Origin: Cyclobacteriaceae bacterium
GTDB lineage: Bacteria; Bacteroidota; Bacteroidia; Cytophagales; Cyclobacteriaceae
NCBI GenBank assembly: GCA_025455015.1
Contig: JALONI010000010.1
Location: 1 to 51,618, forward strand
Reading direction: 5' to 3'
Length of the DNA: 51,618 bases
A program made the translations under genes and the position numbers. Positions 8,353-16,727 of the stretch are shown here, one piece after another (the stretch's first letter is position 1; each line of letters starts with the position of its first letter). The notes beneath the pieces were generated by a model that had not been told where the DNA came from, made no database searches, and was given only the letters and a program-made list of their open reading frames with translations.

Positions 8353-8592
8353 ATGCGCATCGTTGGCGAAATCCCCCACCCCCAGTGCAAGATCACGCTG
8401 TTCCATTGGAATAACCGCTATTTGATTAAATTGGAAACCAGTCAGTTGGAGCAAACTTTCAAGGTGCCCGAATACGAATTATCGTCCGAGCAGGACTTGA
8501 AAAAAATCGTTGACGCCACGTTTATCGAAACCGTTTTGAAGCGTTTTTCGGAGATGGACGCCCAGTGGGCCAAAGCGCTGGCCGAGGTTTAG
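8353..8592 (+). CDS. Small conserved-looking hypothetical protein, 79 residues
   Basis: I do not recognise a named family. The protein starts MRIVGEIPHPQCKITLFHWN and is soluble, with a predicted N-terminal beta-hairpin-like part (VGEIPHPQCKITLFHW, NRYLIKLETS) followed by helices (SSEQDLKKIVDATFIETVLK). It has no signal peptide or membrane segment. The ATG at 8353 is chosen because a consensus promoter ends just before it; the frame is open further upstream but that part is cysteine-rich and would lie upstream of transcription start. Its stop codon overlaps the stop codon of the convergent ABM-domain gene by three bases. Confidence 0.75.
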   Translation: MRIVGEIPHPQCKITLFHWNNRYLIKLETSQLEQTFKVPEYELSSEQDLKKIVDATFIETVLKRFSEMDAQWAKALAEV

Positions 8593-8885
8593 CCGACCAC
8601 CCGGTCTCGTTCCACCGAAAACGCCTGCGGCCGCTCGCGAAAAAGCGTTTTTACCTGACCCCATACGGTGGCAAACAAATCGGAAGTGCGGTAGTGTTCC
8701 AGGTCTTCGGCCCGCTGCCAGTGGCTGTAAGTCACAAAGCACCCCTCATCGTCTACCGCACGCCACAGTTCCAGGTGCAAGCAGCCCGGAAAATGGCGAA
8801 TGGCGTGTTGATGACGATTAAAAATGGCGAGAAATTCTTCCACGCCCTGTTCCGTAAACTGCATGCGCACCACGCGAATAATCAT
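8589..8885 (-). CDS. ABM-domain protein (putative quinol monooxygenase type)
   Basis: A 98-residue protein with the dimeric alpha-beta barrel (antibiotic biosynthesis monooxygenase) pattern: MIIRVVRMQF strand, helix EQGVEEFLAIFNRH, then FPGCLHLELWRAVDD and FVTYSHWQRAEDLEHYRTSD, ending in a final strand. The FPGC-LELW and YSHW signatures match small ABM proteins such as YgiN-like quinol monooxygenases. These need no cofactor and act on quinols or electrophilic aromatics, but the substrate here is unknown. It lies 21 bases downstream of the SAM-hydrolase-like gene on the same strand and is convergent with the 79-residue gene. Confidence 0.85.
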   Translation of the reverse strand: MIIRVVRMQFTEQGVEEFLAIFNRHQHAIRHFPGCLHLELWRAVDDEGCFVTYSHWQRAEDLEHYRTSDLFATVWGQVKTLFRERPQAFSVERDRVVG

Positions 8886-8906
8886 AAGCTGCCTGTTCGA
8901 ATTTTT

Positions 8907-9680
8907 TTATTCATCAAACGCCACGTTCACGGGACTGTCGTACGTTAGGCCCAGCAATTCACTGGCGTTGCCTTTGTTGATCCCGATCTCCAGCCAGCCC
9001 GCGCTATTGAATACGATGAAGCAGTCGCCATGGTCAGCTTGATGGTAGGCCGTATGGATACGTCTGAACCGCTCGCCTCCAATCTGCACGGTGAAGCCAC
9101 GGCCCGCCACCAGGGTATCAAACACATCTCTCGAAATGTTGGTGATGAGATTGCCAAAGTGATCGACCCGCACCACGTGGCCCGCAAGGAGGCGCTTGGT
9201 GGCCTTCACCTGGCGGTCAATCATCTTGCGCAAGCCATCCATGGGTTTGCCCAGTGTGGTAATGGCCACCCCGCTGGCCAGCCGTGCGGCTGCGGGGGCT
9301 AAAATTTCTCGTTCGGGGAACACCGTTACCACCGGTGCCAAGGTGTTGAGCTGCACCGTTTGCCGGGGCGGCTTGTCGCTGATCAGACTCAGCAGACCGG
9401 TATCGGCCGACACAAAAAAATGGTCTTCAAGTTGTACGGCCACCCACCGATCGTCTTTCACGCCTGCAGCGTCCACGCCTACCAAGTGCACCGTATTTTT
9501 GGGGAAATCGCGAAAAACAGACCGAAGGACATGGGCACCGTGGGCGATGTCGCAAGGGCCGATGCGATGGCTTATGTCGATGAGCGCAAGGCCGGGGTTG
9601 ATGCCCACGATCTTGGCCTTGATAGCCGCCACGTAGTGATCGCTCTCACCGCTGTCGGTCAATAACGTAACGATGGCCAT
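8907..9680 (-). CDS. SAM hydroxide adenosyltransferase / SAM-dependent halogenase superfamily (DUF62)
   Basis: A 257-residue member of the DUF62 (duf-62) superfamily. Characterised archaeal and bacterial members split S-adenosylmethionine with water into adenosine and methionine; relatives use chloride or fluoride. Seen here: the start AIVTLLTDSGESDHYVAAIK (most members have LTDFG), the DISH motif after it, a VGVDAAGV-x-DDR block where the family has VDPGVG-x-R, and the C-terminal FGNLITNI signature. The segment usually containing FHGRD reads FPERE here, so one triad residue may be absent. Upstream of the ABM gene, 21 bases apart. Confidence 0.85.
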   Translation of the reverse strand: MAIVTLLTDSGESDHYVAAIKAKIVGINPGLALIDISHRIGPCDIAHGAHVLRSVFRDFPKNTVHLVGVDAAGVKDDRWVAVQLEDHFFVSADTGLLSLISDKPPRQTVQLNTLAPVVTVFPEREILAPAAARLASGVAITTLGKPMDGLRKMIDRQVKATKRLLAGHVVRVDHFGNLITNISRDVFDTLVAGRGFTVQIGGERFRRIHTAYHQADHGDCFIVFNSAGWLEIGINKGNASELLGLTYDSPVNVAFDE

Positions 9681-9704
9681 GAGGGGATGATGCCACGGTT
9701 TTTT

Positions 9705-9712
9705 TACCTTTG
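9705..9712 (+). promoter_or_regulatory. -7 promoter box for phoH
   Basis: TACCTTTG is an exact -7 consensus match. Its last three bases are the TTG that would be the start of the longest phoH reading frame, which argues for a start further downstream. No -33 TTG at the right distance. Confidence 0.55.
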
Positions 9713-9748
9713 CTCAAGCAAAACTACGGCATTTCAACCACATTCACA

Positions 9749-10705
9749 TTGACAGAGCGCACCTTCACGCTGGAAGACATTTCGCTCCGGGATTTCCTGG
9801 GGGTGGAAAACAAAAACATCAACGAGCTTTCGGCCGCCTTCCCCAAGAGCAAAATCATTTCGCGCGGCAACGAGATTTTGGTCAGGGGTGAGGAGATCGA
9901 CATCCACCAGATCTCGGATATCATCCAGGCGCTGATGGACCACTTTCACCAATTTGGCAAGCTCACCCAGGAAAATGTGAAAGGCTACATTGGGCAAGAG
10001 AAGCTGGAGTACCTGCCTGACGAGGCGCCCGATGGCATCTTGCTATACGGAACCAAAGGCGCGCCCATTAAAGCGAAAACCGTAAATCAACAAAGGCTTG
10101 TCCATGCCGTAAAAGAAAATGACCTGGTGTTTGCTCTGGGCCCCGCGGGCACCGGCAAAACCTACATTTCCGTGGCATTGGCCGTGCGGGCACTCAAAAA
10201 CAAACAGGTCAAGAAAATCATCATCACACGGCCAGCCGTGGAGGCGGGTGAGAACTTGGGCTTTTTGCCGGGCGATCTGAAAGAAAAGATCGATCCGTAT
10301 CTGCGGCCCATCTATGACGGTCTCCACGACATGATTCCCTTCGAAAAGCTCAAGTACTACATGGAACGCGAAGTGATTGAAATTGCCCCGCTGGCCTACA
10401 TGCGCGGACGCACGCTGAACAACGCTTTTATCCTACTGGACGAGGCGCAAAATACCACGCCCATGCAAATGAAAATGTTTTTAACGCGCATGGGGCCGGA
10501 GTCTAAAATGATCATCACGGGCGATGCTTCGCAGGTCGATCTGCCCCCCAAACAACAGTCGGGGTTAAAAGAATCCGTGCGCATCCTTAATAACGTAAAA
10601 GGCATTGGCATTGTGGAACTCAACGAAAAAGATGTGGTGCGCCACCGGTTGGTACGCGACATCATTGAGGCCTACGGCCGCGCCAGCGAAGCCAACAGGA
10701 TTTAG
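9749..10705 (+). CDS. phoH: PhoH family ATPase
   Basis: A 318-residue PhoH-like P-loop protein. Walker A is GPAGTGKT at about residues 131-138 and Walker B ends in DEAQN at about 231-235; ITRPAVEAGENLGFLPGD and ITGDASQVDLP are the other family blocks. An N-terminal RNA-binding-like segment (LRDFLGVENKNINELSAAFP with SRGNEILVRG) precedes the ATPase. PhoH proteins are linked to RNA metabolism in several bacteria; the exact role is unsettled. I place the start at the TTG at 9749 (TERTFTLEDISL), which fits the family's usual N-terminus, because the frame's first TTG lies inside the promoter box. comEC follows 47 bases later. Confidence 0.88.
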   Translation: MTERTFTLEDISLRDFLGVENKNINELSAAFPKSKIISRGNEILVRGEEIDIHQISDIIQALMDHFHQFGKLTQENVKGYIGQEKLEYLPDEAPDGILLYGTKGAPIKAKTVNQQRLVHAVKENDLVFALGPAGTGKTYISVALAVRALKNKQVKKIIITRPAVEAGENLGFLPGDLKEKIDPYLRPIYDGLHDMIPFEKLKYYMEREVIEIAPLAYMRGRTLNNAFILLDEAQNTTPMQMKMFLTRMGPESKMIITGDASQVDLPPKQQSGLKESVRILNNVKGIGIVELNEKDVVRHRLVRDIIEAYGRASEANRI

Positions 10706-10752
10706 TCAGCTTTCTCGTTTGTCTTTTTTGCTTTTTGCCATTACCTTCCTGT

Positions 10753-12840
10753 ATGGTAAAATGGATACCCTATGCCATGGTGCGTCTTTCCGCCTTTTTC
10801 ATGGCGGGCATCTTATTGGCCATTTACCATCCAGACTGGGTATCGCTTGCGTGGGCGGTTCCGGCCTTGCTGGCCGCGGGCCTGGTGTTTGCCTTGGGGT
10901 ATGCCATCAGGCAAAAAACTCGTACGTGGTCATCGCTCCTGGGCTTGGTCGGGTGTTTGTTTATGACCTTGGCGGGATGCACCGTCCTGTTACTGCGCAC
11001 GGACCGTGGCGACCCCAGGCACGTTATGCATATGGCCGAGGACATACACGCCTACTCGGCCAACGTGATCAAGGCACCCGAGGAAAAAGTGAAATCCTGG
11101 AAAGTAGAATTGGCCGTGGGGCATGTGAAAACAGCAAGAGGCTGGCAGCCGGTGAGCGGCAAATTCTTGTTGTACATTTCGAAGGCGGGCTGGACGCAAC
11201 CGTTGGCTTTTGGCGATCAGTTGTTGGTGAAGGGTTCGCCCCAACGCTTGTCGCCACCGCTAAACCCGGGCGAATTTGACTTTCAGCGCTTTCTCTCCTT
11301 TCGAAATATCTATCATCAACATTTTGCCCGACCGGAAGAAGTCCTCATCGTACAGCACATCCACCAAAAAGGGTTTCTCTACTATGCCATCCGGGCACGC
11401 CAATGGGCCTCGGGTCAGTTGCGGGCTCACATCGCACGGCCGCAGGCTTTTGCCATCGCCAACGCCTTGGTGCTGGGCGTTACCGATGGGCTCGATAACG
11501 AACTGCAGAATGCCTACGCGGCCAGTGGGGCGATGCACGTGCTGGCGGTTTCAGGCTTGCACGTGGGCATCATTTATGGATTGTTGTTGCTTTTGCTTAA
11601 GCCGCTCGCGCGCTTTAGCTGGAGCCGGTGGGTTGTTGCCTGCGTAAGCCTGGCCTGTTTGTGGGGGTATGCCTTCGTCACCGGTCTTTCGCCCTCGGTA
11701 CTGCGCGCGGTCACCATGTTTTCGTTCATCGCCCTGGCCCGGCCGCTGGGCTGGTCTACCAACATTTACAACACGCTGGCCGCCTCGGCTTTCCTTTTGT
11801 TGTTGTACAATCCGTACCTGATCATGTCGGTCGGTTTTCAGTTGTCATACTTGGCCGTATTGGGCATTGTCTATTTGCAACGCCCTCTTTATCGCCTGTG
11901 GGAGGCACCCAACAGCCTGCTTGACAAAACCTGGCAGATCACCTGCGTTTCCATGGCCGCGCAAATCGCTACGTTTTCGTTGGGCTTGCTGTATTTTCAT
12001 CAGTTTCCCACCTATTTCCTGTTCTCCAACCTGTTTGTCATACCGGGTTCGTTTGTGGTGTTGATGGGTGGCATTCTATTGCTGGCGGTCAGTTGGCTGC
12101 CGGCCGTGGCATCCGCTGTCGGGTTCTTGCTGGAAGGAAGTATTCAACTGTTGAATGCAGGCGTCTTCTGGATTGAGCAGTTACCTTTCAGCTTGGTCAA
12201 TCACGTGCACATCACCACCTTTCAATGCTGGCTTGTGATGGGCATGCTGGCCGGCCTCATGATTCTGTTTCACTTCAAAACCATCCATGGATTGACGGTG
12301 GCTGCCGCCTGTGCCGTAGGGTTTGGCCTGCTGCAATGGCAACATTTCCACCAGCACGTAAAAATTGCGCAGTGGGTGGTGTACCGCGTACCCGGCCAGG
12401 GCGCCATGGAGTTTATTGAACACGGCCGCTCGGTATTTTATGCCGACTCGGTACTGGCATTTGATGCCGAACGCATTCGATTTCACATCCGGCCCAACCG
12501 GGTGCAGTCTGGCGTGGCTACCGTTCATCATGCCCGGCCGCCCGCTACGGACTTCTGGATACACGTATGGAACGGCAAGACCATCCTGCTGCTCGCCCAG
12601 CCGCCCGCGAAACTTCCGCGCGTGACACCTGACTACGTGGTGGTCGGCACGGACGCCCTGGCGGCCTGGGAGGATGCCGTTCGCCTCTACCCCACCGCTA
12701 CCTTCATTTTGGATAGTAGCCATTCCCCCTACCGCGAGCGCACCGTGCTGGCGAACGCGGCTTCCCGCCCTGCACACATACACTCGGTTTTGCAACACGG
12801 GGCATTTGTTGTAACTACGCAATCGCATGGCACTCGTTGA
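10753..12840 (+). CDS. comEC: ComEC/Rec2 family DNA-uptake channel protein
   Basis: A 695-residue multi-span membrane protein. It has an N-terminal membrane pair (starting MVKWIPYAMVRLSAFF), a DUF4131-type soluble domain (about residues 60-200) and the Competence domain with the signature ANALVLGVTDGLDNELQ and AYAASGAMHVLAVSGLHVGI near residues 235-270. ComEC forms the inner-membrane channel for single-stranded DNA in natural transformation. The C-terminal 170 residues lack a recognisable HxHxDH metallo-beta-lactamase motif, as is common for Bacteroidota ComEC. The ATG at 10753 is chosen over a TTG at 10735. Its end overlaps the enoyl-CoA hydratase-like gene by 14 bases. Confidence 0.88.
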   Translation: MVKWIPYAMVRLSAFFMAGILLAIYHPDWVSLAWAVPALLAAGLVFALGYAIRQKTRTWSSLLGLVGCLFMTLAGCTVLLLRTDRGDPRHVMHMAEDIHAYSANVIKAPEEKVKSWKVELAVGHVKTARGWQPVSGKFLLYISKAGWTQPLAFGDQLLVKGSPQRLSPPLNPGEFDFQRFLSFRNIYHQHFARPEEVLIVQHIHQKGFLYYAIRARQWASGQLRAHIARPQAFAIANALVLGVTDGLDNELQNAYAASGAMHVLAVSGLHVGIIYGLLLLLLKPLARFSWSRWVVACVSLACLWGYAFVTGLSPSVLRAVTMFSFIALARPLGWSTNIYNTLAASAFLLLLYNPYLIMSVGFQLSYLAVLGIVYLQRPLYRLWEAPNSLLDKTWQITCVSMAAQIATFSLGLLYFHQFPTYFLFSNLFVIPGSFVVLMGGILLLAVSWLPAVASAVGFLLEGSIQLLNAGVFWIEQLPFSLVNHVHITTFQCWLVMGMLAGLMILFHFKTIHGLTVAAACAVGFGLLQWQHFHQHVKIAQWVVYRVPGQGAMEFIEHGRSVFYADSVLAFDAERIRFHIRPNRVQSGVATVHHARPPATDFWIHVWNGKTILLLAQPPAKLPRVTPDYVVVGTDALAAWEDAVRLYPTATFILDSSHSPYRERTVLANAASRPAHIHSVLQHGAFVVTTQSHGTR

Positions 12841-13600
12841 CTATTTCTCTGAGGAGCGGATCGGGTACATCACGCTCAACCGCCCTGAAAAACGAAACGC
12901 GTTGAGCCGCGAGCTGATCGGGGAGCTGTGGAATGCCTTTGACCAGGCCGAGCAGGACGCGGGCGTTAAAGTAGTGGTGCTGCAGGCCCGTGGCGATGCA
13001 TTTTGTGCGGGGGCCGACCTGGCCTATCTCCAACAATTGCAGGGCTTCTCGTACGAGGAAAACTTGGAAGACTCCCGTTTTCTTAAACGACTCTACGAAA
13101 AAATCTTTGGCTTGACCAAAGTGGTCATTGCCCAAGTGCAAGGACATGCCCTGGCCGGAGGGTGTGGGCTGGCCACCGTGTGCGACTTTGTTTTTGCCGT
13201 GCCCGAAGCAAAGTTTGGGTACACGGAAGTAAAAATTGGGTTCATCCCGGCCTTGGTCATGGTTTTTCTGACGCGAAAAATAGGGGAACAACGAGCCCGC
13301 GGCATGCTGCTGAGCGGTGAGTGGATCACGGCCCAACAAGCGCACGAGTGGGGGTTGGCCCATCGCGTAGTACCGCCCGGTGAGCTGGAGACCACCGTCA
13401 AAACGTTTGCCCAGAAACTGATCGCCAACAACTCGGGCGAATCGATGAGGCTCACCAAAAAACTGTTGGCAGAAGTGCCATCTCTTTCCCTGCCCGATGC
13501 CCTGGATTGGGCAGCCGCCACCAACGCGCAAGCCCGCGGCACGGACGATTGCAAAAAGGGAATTGCCGCCTTCCTGAACAAGCAAGAGCTGAAGTGGTAG
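12827..13600 (+). CDS. Enoyl-CoA hydratase/isomerase family protein
   Basis: A 257-residue crotonase-fold protein. The oxyanion-hole elements are FCAGADLAYL near residue 60 and GHALAGGCGLA near 105. The first catalytic glutamate of hydratases is present in FGYTEVKIGFIP. The region for the second (usually AKE or ARE before LLLTG) reads ARGMLLSGE, with glycine at the expected position, so plain hydratase activity is uncertain and an isomerase-like or altered role is possible. Overall it resembles methylglutaconyl-CoA hydratase-type proteins of Bacteroidota. It overlaps comEC by 14 bases and recQ by a few bases, so all are probably co-transcribed. Confidence 0.85.
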   Translation: MALVDYFSEERIGYITLNRPEKRNALSRELIGELWNAFDQAEQDAGVKVVVLQARGDAFCAGADLAYLQQLQGFSYEENLEDSRFLKRLYEKIFGLTKVVIAQVQGHALAGGCGLATVCDFVFAVPEAKFGYTEVKIGFIPALVMVFLTRKIGEQRARGMLLSGEWITAQQAHEWGLAHRVVPPGELETTVKTFAQKLIANNSGESMRLTKKLLAEVPSLSLPDALDWAAATNAQARGTDDCKKGIAAFLNKQELKW

Positions 13601-15504
13601 GCGACACCCCCATATCCGTTCTGCAAAAATACTGGGGTTATTCACAGTTCCGGTTACCCCAACAAGCCATCATTGAGGCGGCCCTGGCCAACCAAGACGT
13701 GTTGGCCCTATTGCCCACAGGCGGTGGAAAATCTATTTGTTTTCAAGTGCCGGCCCTGCTTCAAGACGGCATTTGCCTGGTCGTAACACCGCTCATCGCC
13801 CTCATGCAAGACCAGGTAAAGCAACTTAAGAGCCGCGGCATCGAGGCCTGGGCGTTGCACTCGGGAATGACGTATGGACAGTTGGACACCGTTTTGGACA
13901 ACTGCATTTATGGCAAGGCCAAATTTTTGTATGTGTCACCCGAGCGATTGCAGACTGACCTCTTCCGGGCGCGGCTGGCCAAGATGAATCTTTCGCTGCT
14001 TGCCGTGGACGAGGCGCACTGCATCTCACAATGGGGTCACGATTTTCGGCCCCCCTACTTGCAAATACACACCGTACGCGAGGTGCATCCGAACCTACCC
14101 ATCATGGCGTTGACGGCCTCGGCTACCCCCGAAGTAAAAAAGGATATCCTGTTGCACCTTCAACTGCGAAGCCCGGCCCAGTTTCAAAAGAGTTTTGCAC
14201 GCGAAAATCTCTCGTTCCTGGTCAGGAAAACCGAAAACAAGGAAAAAAAACTACTGGAAGCCCTGCAACGCGTGCCCGGTGCCGCCATCGTGTATGTGCG
14301 TTCGCGCAAAGCCACCGAAACCGTGGCCAAAATGCTTTCCAGAAAAAACATATCGGCCACCTTTTACCACGCGGGTTTGACGCACGCCCTGCGCACCGAG
14401 CGACAGGACGCGTGGATATCAGGGGCCATCCGCGTGATGGTGGCCACCAATGCCTTTGGCATGGGCATCGACAAAGCGGATGTGCGCACCGTCATCCACC
14501 TGGACATCCCGGAAGACATCGAATCGTACTATCAGGAGGCCGGCCGGGCCGGCCGCGATGGAAGGCGGTCATATGCCGCCATTTTATACCACCAGGCGGA
14601 CATCGAAAACTTGCGCACCAAAACCGAAATTGCCAACCCCGAGCTGCGCGAACTGAAAAAAGTGTATCAGGCACTGGCCAATTACTATCAGTTGGCCACC
14701 GGCAGCGGCCTGGGCGAAAGTTTTGACTTCGACCTGGAGGACTTAACTACGCGCTTCTCGTTGAAGCCGTTGGAGGTGTACCCCGTGTTGAAAAAACTGG
14801 AGGAAGAGGGGCTCATCCAATTGAGCGAAGGATTTTACCGCCCTTCGCAGGTGCGCCTGTTGGCTGACCACAAGCGGTTGTACGAATTTCAAGTGGCCAA
14901 TGCGCGCTTCGATCCGCTGATCAAGGCGCTGCTTCGATTATACGGAGCCGAACTGTTTTCGGACTACCTGATCATTTCCGAATCGCAACTGGCACGGGCC
15001 CTAAAATGGAGATCGTTGGAAGTATCGCACCTGTTGGGCGAACTGAAGCGGCTGCAACTGCTGGACTACGTGCCTGCCAACGACCGACCTTCGCTCACGT
15101 ATTTGACCCCCCGCCAAGATGCTGCCCACTTGGCCGTTGACCACGCCCGCATGCAAGCGCGCAGAAAGCTGCACCTGGCCAACATGGAAAAGATGATTGC
15201 CTATACCGAGCAGGATCACCGCTGCCGCATGCAGGTGATCCAGGACTACTTTGGCGAGCAGACGGTGACCACCTGCGGCATTTGTGATGTGTGCCTCGCG
15301 CGCAAAAAGAAAGACAACCTGGACGCCCTCAAGGACTACGAATCGCAAATCCTGTTTGTATTGGGGCAAAAGCCACAGCCCGTAGACGAACTGGAGCAGG
15401 CGGTTGCGCCCAAAGACCATGAGCTGTTCATGGAAGTGCTCCGCGACATGGTCGATCACGGCAAAATCAAATACGATGCCTTTTGGGTTTTGTCGGTCGC
15501 CTGA
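13594..15504 (+). CDS. recQ: ATP-dependent DNA helicase RecQ, short form
   Basis: A 636-residue superfamily 2 helicase that unwinds DNA 3' to 5' in recombination and fork repair. Motif I is TGGGKS, motif II DEAH within DEAHCISQWGHDFR, and motif VI QEAGRAGRDG. The RecQ-C-terminal zinc site is visible as C-x-M...TCGICDVC near residue 570. After it comes a short winged-helix-like tail; no HRDC domain is evident. I start at the GTG at 13594 (VGDTPISVLQKYWGYSQFRL), which places the conserved LQKYWGY-x-x-FR block at residue 9; the frame is open further back but overlaps the preceding gene with non-conserved sequence. Convergent with pgk, 16 bases apart. Confidence 0.93.
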   Translation: MVGDTPISVLQKYWGYSQFRLPQQAIIEAALANQDVLALLPTGGGKSICFQVPALLQDGICLVVTPLIALMQDQVKQLKSRGIEAWALHSGMTYGQLDTVLDNCIYGKAKFLYVSPERLQTDLFRARLAKMNLSLLAVDEAHCISQWGHDFRPPYLQIHTVREVHPNLPIMALTASATPEVKKDILLHLQLRSPAQFQKSFARENLSFLVRKTENKEKKLLEALQRVPGAAIVYVRSRKATETVAKMLSRKNISATFYHAGLTHALRTERQDAWISGAIRVMVATNAFGMGIDKADVRTVIHLDIPEDIESYYQEAGRAGRDGRRSYAAILYHQADIENLRTKTEIANPELRELKKVYQALANYYQLATGSGLGESFDFDLEDLTTRFSLKPLEVYPVLKKLEEEGLIQLSEGFYRPSQVRLLADHKRLYEFQVANARFDPLIKALLRLYGAELFSDYLIISESQLARALKWRSLEVSHLLGELKRLQLLDYVPANDRPSLTYLTPRQDAAHLAVDHARMQARRKLHLANMEKMIAYTEQDHRCRMQVIQDYFGEQTVTTCGICDVCLARKKKDNLDALKDYESQILFVLGQKPQPVDELEQAVAPKDHELFMEVLRDMVDHGKIKYDAFWVLSVA

Positions 15505-15520
15505 TCGCGCGCGGCCCAAA

Positions 15521-16705
15521 TCAATCCAAGGCTTTTACGCCCGGCAATTCCTTGCCTTCAAAGTATTCCAACAGGGCACCGCCTCCGGTGGAGACATAGC
15601 TTACGCTGTCCTCGAACCCAAACTGGGCCACGGCCGCAGCACTGTCGCCCCCACCAATTAGGGAAAATGCGCCCTGAGCGGTGGCACGCACCACTGCCTC
15701 GGCAACGGCTTTGGTGCCGCTTTGAAATTTCTCCATTTCAAACACGCCCATGGGGCCATTCCACAAAATCGTTTTGGACCCCTCAATCACGCGCGCGAAA
15801 ACACTGCTCGCCTGCGGGCCGATGTCAAGACCCATCCAATCCGCGGGGATGGAGGTATTTGTGCTGATGGCCGTGTTGGCATGGGCATCAAACTTATCGG
15901 CAATGATCGAATCCATGGGCAAGTGCAGCTCCACGCCTTTTGCCTTCGCTTTTTGAATGAGTTCCTTGGCTAATTCCAGTTTGTCCTCCTCCACCAGCGA
16001 CTTCCCCACGCTGCCACCCATGGCTTTGAAAAACGTGTAGGACATTCCCCCCCCGATGATCAGGTGATTGACTTTATCAAGCAAGCGCTCGATGATCAGT
16101 ATCTTGTCGGAGATTTTCGCCCCGCCCATAATAGCGGTAAAAGGCTTGGCCGCATTTTCCAACACCTTCCCGGCATTGGCCAACTCAGCCGCCATCACAT
16201 AGCCGGCCGCTTTTTCTTGAAAAAACTGCGCCACAATGGTCGTGGAGGCGTGCGCCCGGTGGGCGGTACCGAAGGCATCGTTCACGTACACATCGCCATG
16301 CTTGGCGAGTTTTTCGGCAAACGCCACATCTCCTTTTTCCTCTTGCTTGTAAAAGCGAAGGTTTTCCAGCAGCAACACCTCACCGGGCTTCAACGCAGCC
16401 GACAATTGATACGCTTCTTCTCCAATACAGTCATTGGCGAATTTTACGTTCGTACCCAGCAATGCCTCGGTGGTCTTTAGGGTATGGTGGAGCGAGTATT
16501 TTTCCTCCGGACCATCCTTGGGGCGACCCAAGTGCGACATCAGGACGCAACTGCCGCCACTGGCCAGAATTTTTTTCAGCGTGGGAATGGTCGCTCTGAT
16601 ACGGTTGTCGTCCGTCACGTGAAAACCCTTGTCCAGTGGTACGTTGAAATCTACGCGTATGAGTGCGCGCTTGCCTGACAGTGAAAGTTGATCGATTGTC
16701 TTCAT
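15521..16705 (-). CDS. pgk: Phosphoglycerate kinase
   Basis: A 394-residue cytoplasmic enzyme converting 1,3-bisphosphoglycerate and ADP to 3-phosphoglycerate and ATP. Recognisable are RVDFNVPLD (substrate site, near residue 17), the [10 protein letters not shown] loop, [11 protein letters not shown], the [10 protein letters not shown] block, and the nucleotide-site GPMGVFE and GGGDSAAAV motifs. Length is standard. It begins 22 bases after the sodium/sugar symporter stop codon with no terminator between them, so it is probably the last gene of the yfhO-like-galK-symporter-pgk run. In many genomes pgk sits with gap; here it does not. Confidence 0.97.
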   Translation of the reverse strand: MKTIDQLSLSGKRALIRVDFNVPLDKGFHVTDDNRIRATIPTLKKILASGGSCVLMSHLGRPKDGPEEKYSLHHTLKTTEALLGTNVKFANDCIGEEAYQLSAALKPGEVLLLENLRFYKQEEKGDVAFAEKLAKHGDVYVNDAFGTAHRAHASTTIVAQFFQEKAAGYVMAAELANAGKVLENAAKPFTAIMGGAKISDKILIIERLLDKVNHLIIGGGMSYTFFKAMGGSVGKSLVEEDKLELAKELIQKAKAKGVELHLPMDSIIADKFDAHANTAISTNTSIPADWMGLDIGPQASSVFARVIEGSKTILWNGPMGVFEMEKFQSGTKAVAEAVVRATAQGAFSLIGGGDSAAAVAQFGFEDSVSYVSTGGGALLEYFEGKELPGVKALD

Positions 16706-16727
16706 GGAGAAATGGAAAAATTAAGGT

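Noticed and set aside
13507-13593. Longer N-terminus for recQ
   Set aside because: The extra 29 residues lie inside the preceding gene in another frame, are arginine-rich and unlike RecQ N-termini; the GTG at 13594 fits better.
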